From Porphyra umbilicalis (Eukaryota > Rhodophyta > Bangiophyceae > Bangiales > Bangiaceae): 64,000 nucleotides of DNA. The first letter of the stretch is position 1, and every line of letters starts with the position of its first letter. The stretch is taken from positions 62,001 through 126,000 of the forward strand of contig KV918959.1 of assembly GCA_002049455.2 (NCBI GenBank), written 5' to 3'. The notes below the pieces were generated by a model that ran no database searches, was not told where the DNA came from, and saw only the letters and a list, made by a program, of their open reading frames with translations. Both the position numbers and the translations under genes were made by a program. Below are positions 55,901 through 64,000 of the stretch, piece after piece.

Positions 55901-56866
55901 AACGCCGACCGCGCGACCAGGGCGGCCGCCGGCTCCATTGCGCTCGAGCGGGAGCTCAACCGCGTGCTTGGCGCTGACGACTGTCGACACGCGTCCATCA
56001 CGTCGGACGTCTTTATGCCCGGCGTTGAGAACTTCCTCTGCCCATGCGGGCTGCTCGTCGAGTTCGACTTTCTCGACCGAGCGGAGAGCCCCACGCACGC
56101 GCTGGCAACCCAGGTGCAGCGGTTTCCCCTCTTGCCCAACGTCGTCTTTTTCGACACGGCGTGCCAACTCGCCCGGAACGCGCAGTGGCGTCTCCCGTGG
56201 CTGCTAAACACCTCGAGTTGCCACTGCTTTGTGGACCGGCTGCACAACGTCGGTGACTAGCACAAGTACTCGTGCACCTTTGACGCGAACAAGTACCCTT
56301 CGTTGTGTCGTAAGCACCGCTCGGCGTGCGCGGAGAGCAGACACTCCCTCAACAAGGCGTTCAAGACGCACCTGACGCATCTGAGGCAGGACCACTTCAT
56401 CGTGCAGATGAGGATCTTCGCCGCCATCATCAAACTACGCGTCATGATGAGAAGCGCGCTCGGTTTGGAGACGATCCACCGCCCCATGTCCAAGTTCTTC
56501 CACAGCACGGTCGTCACCCACTGCGAGCGCAAGGCTTGTTGCTGTGCCAACTGGGTCGCGCGGTCGGCGGAGACCGACACGGGGGCGCTCGCTCAATCTG
56601 CGGCAGATGCGGCGGGTGCGGTTGCCGGTATCGATGCTGCGGAAGCAGCTTGGAGCAACGGGGAGGCGGGCGGGGGGGGTGGAGTGGGTACCAAGGGGGA
56701 AGAAGGTGATATTGGAGGGGGGGTGGGAAGCGACGCCGGCGGCAGCCTCCATGCACAGGGGGGGGTGGCGGCCGAGGAGGTTCTAGGCGGTCCTCCTGTG
56801 CTGCCTGGCGTGGCATTGGTGAGTGCTGGAGAGAGCGAGCCCAGCGAGGCATCAGACTCGCATTAA
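52970..56866 (+). CDS. KDZ-superfamily transposase with SWIM-like zinc motifs, three in-frame stops
   Basis: One frame runs from ATG 52970 (after a TTCTTGCAG acceptor) to TAA 56864. It is broken only by TAA 53045, TAG 54848 and TAG 56258. An acidic/Gly-rich N-terminus precedes two Cys/His modules. A SWIM-like CSCGG..NCLHA is at ~53692-53769, and CTHLSCNDHWLCRHA is at ~54030-54074. The KDZ core follows. AVVQDGQ (first Asp ~54833), FFDTACQLARNAQW (second Asp ~56153), DRLHNVGD-stop-HKYSC, and AESRHSLNKAF (Glu ~56332) match the family's DG, DxxCQ, DxxHxxxH..C and E..N signatures. Cut-and-paste transposition by an RNase H-fold DDE enzyme is inferred. The C-terminal tail is Gly/Ala/Glu low complexity. 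The 53045 TAA might be removed by splicing; the two TAGs lie in conserved sequence with no room for an intron. Confidence 0.85.
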
Positions 56867-57084
56867 TCAGCATGGCAGAGCGAACGAGACTGAGAAACAG
56901 AGTGACACAGAGGTAAAAGTAAATGACTAAAACTATTGTGACTCATGCCAATGCGGCGGCGGCTGTGGAGGTGGCCGACGGCGGCCACACGTGCCGCGTC
57001 TACCGCGGCCGTGGCAGCTCCTCCGGAAAAGAATCAAATTGTGTCGACGCCACGAAGGAGAACGACGGCGCCCAGGGCAGCGCA

Positions 57085-57700
57085 TGTGGTGGAGGCGGCG
57101 GCGGCGGCGGCGGCCGCAGCGACGCGGGTAGCAACGCCAGCCACGCGTAGCCCGAGGCGCGGCGGGGGCGCTGCGCGCGGCCGTGGCCGCGAGCGCCCGC
57201 GGGGGAGCGGCGCCTAGCATGGGCGGCAGCGCAAGCGGCCCCAGTGGCGGCGGCGGTGGCGACAGCAGCGGCGTTGCGCGACGGAGGCGGCGACAACGGC
57301 GACAGCAGCGGCGCGGCGGGGGCAGCACCGCGAGCCACCCGCGGCCGGATACGCAGCGGGGGCGCGGCGCGCGACCGTGGCCGCTACCGCGGTCGGGGTC
57401 CCGGCGCCTGGCGGGGGCGCGGCGCCTAGCGGCAGCGGCGGCGACAAGGGCGGCGGCGACGGCGGCGGCAGCGGCAGCTGCACGCCGCGGTGGCGGCGAC
57501 AGGGGCGGCAGCAGCGGTGAGGCGGGGGCATCACCGCCAGCCACCTGCAGCCGGAGGGGCGCGGCGCGCGGCCGTGGCCGCTACCGCCGACGGGGGCGCG
57601 GCGCCTGGTGGGGGCGTGGCGCCTACCGGGGGCGGCGGCAACGACGACGGCGGCGGCGGCGGCGGTAGCGACAGCGGCGGCGGCGCGCAGCAGCGTGGCG
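57085..57700 (+). repeat. GC-rich tandem repeat, ~195-bp unit, three copies
   Basis: The anchor GCGCGCGGCCGTGGCCGC (one variant has GACC) occurs at 57173, 57367 and 57564. Each is followed by GGGGGCGCGGCGCC-like sequence and preceded by GCGGCGACA/GCAGC tracts. All frames are open through composition alone, so the ORFs here are not treated as genes. Confidence 0.6.
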
Positions 57701-57899
57701 GCGGCGGTGGGGCACTCATCCGTGCCGGTGACGCGGGCAGGGACGCGGCACGCACGTGCGGGCGTGCGGGGGGGGGGGGCCCAGTGGCCGATATGGGGGG
57801 GTGGCGTGGCCGCTGCACGGCGGCATTCCGATTGCCCCGCGTCAATCGGCGGTCGCGATTCTGGCGCCAAACGACCACCCAGCGCCCCGTAGGAGGGCA

Positions 57900-59540
57900 G
57901 CAGGCGGTGCTGCGGGACAGGTGATACTCATTCTCACTGTCGCAGCAAGCTACGCTCGAGCGCGAGGGTAACGCAAAAGGTGGGCGTAGTACGTCGGCCT
58001 CATTCTCGGCAGATCTGTTGCTCAGTGGCGGCTGGTAACGCTACAGTCATCGCGCACTTATATACGTCCCGCTTACGAAATACCCATTTTAAAACTGAGC
58101 GCAACTCGCGTGAGACTCACCGCACTTGCAGCGCAGTTGACGCGATCATTCCGAAATGATCCGCGATCGAGTAATCTCTGGAGTCAAGTAGGCTTGACAT
58201 TGGCGATGCACCGCCGCCAAGACCAGTTCAGAACTAGCCCAGAAGCATATCCTGTCTATGGGTGCGTGATGCTAGAAATTGAAACCCAAGTCCACGATCG
58301 AGCGTGCTGCCGTCTTCTGATGGTGATCGATTCAGACAAGGTTGCCCAATCTTCTGTACATTATAACGAGGGCTACAAAGTGCGCCACCCCCTTATACAA
58401 GTGAGGCCCGTTCCGTGACATGGATCCGGGTTTGTGTTGCCCGTTTGTTACGCCATAAACCCGGCGTCACACCGGTCAGAGCATTCCGGGACATCAGGCA
58501 GGATATGGGTACGTGATGTCAATGAATGTAAGTACACAAGATAATTCAATATCTGCACTCCAATCTCAATCGTCCGCGGCTTTCTGTCCACGCGCTGGCG
58601 CACGTGTGTAGCAACATTGCTGATCGGCACGGGCGCTGCGGCGCGCACCGTGTGGCGACACGCACCACCGCGGGTGGAGAGAGTGACTAGAGGGGCGTGC
58701 CCACACCGCGGCACCCTCTGCGTAAGCTCACACAGCTGCATCTCCGGTTGGCGTCTGACGCGGGATGGCCCCCTTCACCGGTCCCCTCACAGCGCAACAA
58801 GGTAGAGAACGTACAGGCTGTGGCGGGAAGCGGTGTGGCCGCGTACGAATACGAAAAAGCCCACTGTGTGAACTGCTGCGTGCGGTGGGAGGAGCTGTGA
58901 CCCGCGCAACTGCAGCGCAGCGGCTGCGGCCTCGGCCGACGTGCGGTGAGATCACTCGACACCATTCCCTCGCCAAAGCATCGGAAAACTCTTGCGTCAC
59001 TCCGTCCGTGATCGATTCTAATTCCCTGGACTTTAGTCTAGGGTGCTTTCTCACACCCACACGTCGACAAAAAAGTCCTTTTTTCTAGTGCACGTTGCGG
59101 GAGTACTTAAAAAAACGTTTTTGGCGGTCCGTTTGGCTCCCTACGCCGTTGGAGGACGTCCCCCGGCACTTTCTTGACTATGGGAACATGCGCCGGGGCT
59201 GCCCGCATCTTTCTGTGATGTTGCTAGAGGTGGCGACGTCTTCATCGCCCGTACGGTCCGCGGAAGCAGAATCGTGGTGAAAAAGGTGCGTGAGGGCAGG
59301 TGCGGCGTTCACGGGGTCGTGGGGGCAGGTGGACGCGGCCACGAACGGCCATGATGTCGCAACTAGTGCCCGGCGGTCGGCTAGCGCCTGGAGGGCACTT
59401 TGAATTATAAGACCGGACACTATTCAGTAACATGGCAGGTGTCACCATGACGACAGGACGCGCGCGTGTCTTTTCATGCGAACACTCTTCATAACACTCC
59501 TGTACTGCGCCTTCATCATGCCAATACCGACACAGCACCC
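57900..59540. other. AT-richer interval without a supported gene
   Basis: Short ORFs only. It contains an 8-bp palindrome pair, CCGGGTTT/AAACCCGG (58425-58462), that can form a hairpin. No RNA gene was recognised. Confidence 0.3.
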
Positions 59541-59547
59541 TGGTGTA

Positions 59548-59946
59548 TTGCTGATCTCCGAATTTTGTCCTGGGGGACAGAGACGGAGACTGACTCTGAA
59601 TAAGAGCACTCTATTGGTTTAAAACGACAGTAAGAAGGCATCGAAGCCAATAGAAAGCCCGCATTCTGTGCCAGGACCTTGCATCGAGCAGAACTCACTG
59701 TTTGTTGCCGCTTGATCCGCTTTTCTTGGCATTGAGCAAGCTGCCCACGCGAGATCTTGAGAATTTCTACTGTCTCCTCGCCAGAAGTGCAGATGAGAGG
59801 AGGAGCTGATGTTGATTTCCAGGCTGCATGGGCACATGTAAGAAATCAGGAGCACCAAGTCAGTCCCAGGGGCGCATCTGATTGGTGGAGAGAGTCGGTC
59901 CGCAAGTCAGTCTCTGTCCACCAGGACAAAATTCGGGGATCAGCAA
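59548..59946. mobile_element. TA-flanked MITE (~0.4 kb)
   Basis: The inverted ends are TTGCTGATCTCCGAATTTTG (left) and TTGCTGATCCCCGAATTTTG (right, minus strand). Both continue TCCTGG.GGACAGAGAC, giving about 40 bp with few mismatches. Both ends are bordered by TA (59546-59547 and 59947-59948). The short interior has no ORF of note. This is the structure of a Stowaway/mariner-type miniature element. Its ends differ from those of the 7.2-kb and 10.0-kb elements. Confidence 0.8.
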
Positions 59947-60149
59947 TACTCTTCCCGGTTCATCCCAGCCCAGCCCACCTGTACGTCCAAGCACAGCTCA
60001 CCCCACTACAACAACCGCACATGCCCCACCCCATACACTCCAACCACCGGACCCTACCCACATCCACGCCATCCGAACCCGCCTCGCCTCGCCTCTTACA
60101 CACTGCACACCCTACCAACCCCGCCCTACGCACACGCACACCACCCCAA

Positions 60150-60420
60150 CCCACCCCGCGCCGCCTCCTACGCCCCCCACACCCCCCACCCCCCCACCCC
60201 ACCCCCCACCCACCCCACCCCACCCCACCTCCCCCCCACCTCACCCCACACCCCCCCACCCCACACCCCCTCCACCCCACACCCCCCCCACCCCACACAC
60301 CCCCCACCCAACGCACCCCCCACCCCACACACCCCCGACCCCACACCCCTCCCACCCCACACCCCTCCCACCCCACACCCCTCCCACCCCACACCCCTCC
60401 CACCCCACACCCCCCCTACC
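60150..60420 (+). repeat. C-rich minisatellite (CACCCCACACCCCTCC-type)
   Basis: The plus strand is almost purely C and A. The 3' part (about 60340-60410) is a regular 16-bp array of CACCCCACACCCCTCC. The 5' part is a looser mix of CCCCACC and CCCCCAC. The complementary strand is G-rich. It lies immediately downstream of the MITE, after a less regular C-rich lead-in. Confidence 0.75.
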
Positions 60421-61324
60421 CTAACGTCGCTGTGTCAAATATGGATCACTTTTGTCCTTTTCTGGGCTCAGAGAAGGCAACGTCCATCAGAGCACGGGTT
60501 GCGCGAGTGCACTGGAAAGCCTGTGAGTTTCTCTACAAACGCCACGCGAGAAGTAATACGTTTTGTGCATGTCTTCTTACTCTTTTCTGCTCTTCTATAG
60601 CGCTCTCCAGTGTGACGTAGAATTACCATCCAGCGGCATCTCTGGATCACCGATCGTCGGATCGTTTCACACCACGCGACGGCAATCGATCGAAAAAGGA
60701 CACACGAAGACACAATGAAAGAGTAATTGTAGGATCATTGCTGCCCAACGGGGAACAATACTGTATCTCGGCCATCTGAGGCCAGCGACGTAGCCGCGCC
60801 TGGTCACGCTCTGTGGACGTGCATTCGCTTGACGCCCATCCATTGGATCTCGCGCCGGTTGGATGGACGGCCACGGAGGACTTTGCGGCCACCGAGTGAC
60901 AATATGTTGGTGATTAAAATAAATTTGCCTTCGATCGATCGTGTGTGTGTAACAATACAAGCGACTTGGCGGCGGTTCTGCCCGATCGATAGGGCTATGC
61001 GACATAAACACGTGTTTATCTTCGATCATGGTGCTTTTCTCTACACCGTTCGAAAGCCCTTCAGCTCAGGCTTCTGCTCGTATGTTTATAGCCCTCCCGC
61101 GTGCTTCTGTACTGAGCGCTCGTCAGAGGAAGAAAAAACAGTGGGCAAATAGGCTGGAATCGACGATTCCGGTGATCCACATTTGACCTGAGTGATCCAG
61201 AATAGGCACAGGGGCGATACCCGCACCCACCCGACCCCGCCGCGATCACGGCACCCCACCCGACCCATGCCCCCCACCCCACCCACCAACGACGACCACC
61301 GCTGAGACTACTTTTGGACGAAAT
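60421..61324. other. Interval without a supported gene
   Basis: Moderate GC, short ORFs only. A second small C-rich patch (CACCCGACCCCGCC type) is at 61225-61290. Confidence 0.3.
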
Positions 61325-61532
61325 AAATCTGTCATGGGGGCTGAAATTCCGACCGACCCGCACACTTCATGTGCATGCCGTGTCATGAATTACTCTAGTG
61401 CCTGTGAACACTGGCCCAGTGGCTGGAATCGGGTGTGAAAACTGACACTGTTGAACGATCAGCAATCCGGGGTGGTCGCGGACGGACAAAGTAGCCTACA
61501 AGCGTCTTTAAGAGAGTAGATTCCGCGGTAGT
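61325..61532 (-). repeat. Dispersed repeat, copy B (inverted relative to 23176-23377)
   Basis: The complement of this stretch aligns along its whole length to 23176-23377, with scattered differences. See copy A for shared blocks. Confidence 0.6.
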
Positions 61533-62827
61533 TGGCCAGAATCGGGCTCTGCGGGCCCTGTGGGAGACGTCGGTTTTGATTTTTCAAACAGGGGGTCGTG
61601 TCGGCGCTGAATGCGCTGCGGCCTGCATGGTCGCGTCCCTTCCCGCAACACCCGCGCGCGGCGGGTGGGGGCGGCGGCCACCGCCGCTGGCGGTATTGCC
61701 GCCGCGCCTGCCGCCGACGCGGCGGTGAGCAGTGGACGACCGTGCGCACGACGCGCGCCCGCACACGGCAGCGAGTGGCGCCCGCGGCGGCGGCGGCCGC
61801 GGCCGCGGCGGTGCCGGCGGCGGCGGCGGCGGCGGCGTGGCGCCCCTGCTATTTTCTCGCTCCACCCCACCGCCCGCCCCCCCGTGCCATCGACGGCTTC
61901 TTCCCCCCCCTCCCCCTCTGTGGCCCCACATACCCCCCCCTCCCCATCCACCGCGTCGCCGCCGCGCACGTGCGCATCGCGCAGCTCGGCCTCGAGTCTG
62001 CGCTGCGGCAAGCGACGACTGCCCAGCCAGCGTCGGCCGGTGGTTGCTCGGATGGTGGCGGACGTGCCTCGGTGGCAGCCGCCGCCCGCCACGGCGGTGG
62101 CGGCCGCTGCTGACCCTCCGGTGGGTGCGGCAGGAGCCCCTCGCGGCGATCACCTACCCCCCCTTGGACGAAGACAAAGCGCTGGTCGTCGAGGAGCGTG
62201 CGGGCGGCCGCTATCCACCAGTGGGCGTGTGCCCTTCCGACGGCAGCAGCTGCCGCTCGTGCGGGCCGCGGTGGACGCCGCGGCGGAGGTGGGCGGAGCG
62301 CCCCCTACGCCAGCAAGCGGTGGTCACGTCGGCGACCGCCACCACCGCCGCCATGGCCGCCTTCCTCGTCTCCTTTTTTCTGATCTCCCGCTCGTACGTG
62401 CGCTCCCCAGCGGCGCCGGTCGTGCAGGTGACGCTCACCCGGGAGGCGGTGCTCGACTTGCCTATGTATCTTTCGTCGTGTGAAAACAGTTCTATCGTTT
62501 TGCAAGTCCAGGGTGTTTTCGCGAACGCGCTTTCAGTGGAAGTCAAATGTCACATTACATGCAAATGTGGCCGTCGGAACCCCCCTCATTCAGGTTTCCA
62601 CTGCCATTGGTCGGCCGCGAATGCCCGTCTCCGACATTCGCACCTCGTTTACGCACTTCCTCGTGCCGCGACGACTCGCAGCCGCCCCGCGCGGGGCGGC
62701 CGCAGCGGTGTGGGCGGCCGCAAGCCGCCGGCCGCCGTCCCCCGCCCCCGCCCCCCTGCCAGCACACGGACACGGGTCGACCACACGGGTGCGGATCGAT
62801 CCCCCCCCCCCCCCCCCCCCCGCCACC
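61533..62827. other. GC-rich interval upstream of the helicase gene
   Basis: Long overlapping ORFs on both strands, most of them Pro/Arg/Ala-rich. A plus-strand stretch near 62130-62460 (ITYPPLDEDKALVVEERAGG; AAMAAFLVSFFLISRSYVRS) has more balanced composition and could be a gene fragment. No start, end or family is supported. It ends in a long C run (about 62800-62821) just before the helicase start codon. Confidence 0.3.
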
Positions 62828-64000
62828 ATGCCATCCATGGCCGTCGACCTCCCCGCCTGGATTGAATGGCAGCGACTGCTGCTCGTGCGGGAGCGCGCGG
62901 CGGAGGAGGCGGACGCGCTCGGCGGGGCGGGCGGGGCGGCGGCCGTCGCCGACGCGGACCTCCTGCACGCCGGCGTACGTGGGGCCGCCGTGGGGGACCC
63001 CTTGTTTTGCCTCTCTGTCTTTTGAGTGGTGCGCGCTGGCCGCGCGGGTGTGGGCGGCTCGCCGCCGCTGTGGCGGCCGCAGCGCCCCGCGGGGCGCCGC
63101 CGCCGCCGCCGCCGACGGGTCGCCGGGCAGACCCGGCGGTGCCACCCGCGGTGCGACGGCGGCGGTGGGTACTGACGCGTCCCCTCCCCGTTGCTCGCTC
63201 CTCGCCTGCTGACTGTGCCGTGTGGGTGGTCGGGCGCGCCCCCCGGGGACGGCGCCACGCGCAGCTGGCCATCCCCCGCCTCGCCATTGTCGGCGTGCGC
63301 GACGCGGCCGGCGGGCGGGTGGCGGTGACGCTGCGGCCCGCCCACGGGCTGCCGCTGCCGCCGACGCGGCTGACGGCGGGGGATCCGGTCATCCTCCGCC
63401 TGCCCGTGGCCGCGTCGGCGCCCGCCGCCGGCAACGGCGCCGCCGCCGCCGCCGCCGCCGCCACCGCCGCGCAGGCGCGGCGGCGGCAGCCGCCCCCCGC
63501 GCCCGCACGCGATGAGGACAGCGAAGCAGTCGACGGCGGCGGCGGCGGCGGCGGCGGCGGCAGCGACGGCGAGGATGAGGAGGACGGTGACGCCGCCCCC
63601 CGGCGGGGCACCCTCACCGCCCTGACGGCCACCCCGCCAGCGCTGACGGTGCTGCTCGGCGGCCCGCCGCCGGTGGGGCCGACGCTGACACTCGCCCGCA
63701 CCGCGTCGCCAGTGCCGCACCGGCGGTGTCTGGCGACGCTCGGCGGCCTCGCCGCGGCGGCGGCCACGGCGGGCCACCCCGCGTCGGCGGTCATAGACGT
63801 GCTCCTCCGCGGGCGCCCGCCGCCGCCGCCGCCGCCGGCCGCCGCGGTGGCGGCAACCCCGCCGCCGCCCCCCCCCCGACGGCGGCGCACCTCAACGCGG
63901 AGCAGGCGGCGGCGGTCGCCGCTGCCGCCGCCGCCCCCCCGTTGGCGGTCGTGCACGGCCCGCCCGGCACGGGCAAAACCGCCGTGGCCGTCGCCATCCT
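62828..64000 (+). CDS. SMUBP2/IGHMBP2-type superfamily 1 helicase, N-terminal part, cut by window end
   Basis: ATG 62828 sits in a GCCACCATGC context. Exon 1 (to 62974) encodes PAWIEWQRLLLVRERAAEEA, the N-terminal coiled helix of SMUBP2 proteins. The intron starts GTACGT (62975) and ends CACGCGCAG (63264). In phase 0, exon 2 gives LAIPRLAIVGVRDAAGGRVA, the beta-barrel start, and later HPASAVIDVLLRG. A C10 run (63868-63877) shifts the frame. Past it come AAHLNAEQAAAVAAAAAAPP and VVHGPPGTGKTAVAVAI, the Q-motif-like region and Walker A. Family members are 5'-3' RNA/DNA helicases linked to translation and tRNA/rRNA processing. An acidic/Gly insert (DEDSEAVDGG...) sits in the barrel. The shift is probably a homopolymer length error. 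The rest lies beyond the window. Confidence 0.8.

Noticed and set aside
25336-56866. Global reassignment of TAG to a sense codon
   Set aside because: The BET gene and the Helitron helicase end naturally at TAG, with noncoding sequence after it. Reassignment would give implausible extensions.
56923-57924. Series of Gly/Ala-rich ORFs after the KDZ gene
   Set aside because: They coincide with a GC-rich ~195-bp tandem repeat and are open on both strands through composition.
60150-60420. Telomere or interstitial telomeric repeat
   Set aside because: The unit is about 16 bp and irregular. It is not a known short telomeric hexamer or heptamer and lies inside ordinary sequence.

Overview
This is a GC-rich nuclear genomic window from a eukaryote. 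Several genes are interrupted by GT..AG introns, homopolymer C/G tracts are very long, and there are no operons, Shine-Dalgarno sites or prokaryotic gene order. Host-type genes include a CCT-domain protein (a family centred on plants and algae), a BET bromodomain protein, an FkbM methyltransferase, a FUSC-type membrane protein and an SMUBP2-type helicase. An alga is the most natural reading. A bangiophycean red alga would fit the composition, transposon load and Cys-rich secreted protein, but that is inference and the species cannot be fixed from the sequence alone.

Layout. 0.3-1.4 kb: protein kinase-like gene (+). 2.9-4.9 kb: FUSC/ALMT-like membrane protein (-). 6.4-8.7 kb: FkbM methyltransferase (+), split by a 1.39-kb TA-flanked inverted-repeat element that appears to have landed inside an exon. 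8.9-9.8 kb: a two-exon lipocalin/DUF3598-like gene (-). 10.0-12.3 kb: a second element with related termini. 12.8-14.9 kb: CCT-domain protein (-). 19.4-22.1 kb: BET protein (+). 23.4-24.0 kb: conserved-looking protein of unknown function (-).

24.8-62 kb is dominated by mobile DNA and repeats. 25.3-29.1 kb: Helitron Rep-helicase. 29.9-31.1 kb: inverted-repeat unit. 33.2-34.2 kb: G-rich ~200-bp repeat array. 34.6-36.8 kb: long unrecognised ORF. 39.7-40.6 kb: Cys-rich secreted-like protein. 40.8-49.8 kb: a cluster in which the N- and C-terminal halves of a Tnp2/KDZ-like transposase face each other, flanked by two unrecognised genes. 53.0-56.9 kb: KDZ transposase with SWIM-like zinc motifs. 59.5 kb: a 0.4-kb TA-flanked MITE. 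60.2 kb: C-rich minisatellite. 62.8 kb to the end: 5' part of an SMUBP2-type helicase.

Two patterns cut across the window. First, the transposon and unknown ORFs at 25.3-29.1, 34.6-36.8 and 53.0-56.9 kb are open except for isolated in-frame stops, nearly all TAG, with coding sense continuing on both sides. Second, several host genes change reading frame at or near homopolymers (C16 in the CCT gene, C10 in the helicase, G9 and T5 in the FUSC-like gene), so some gene models are limited by sequence accuracy. GC-rich sequence produces many long spurious ORFs on both strands; these were left out.
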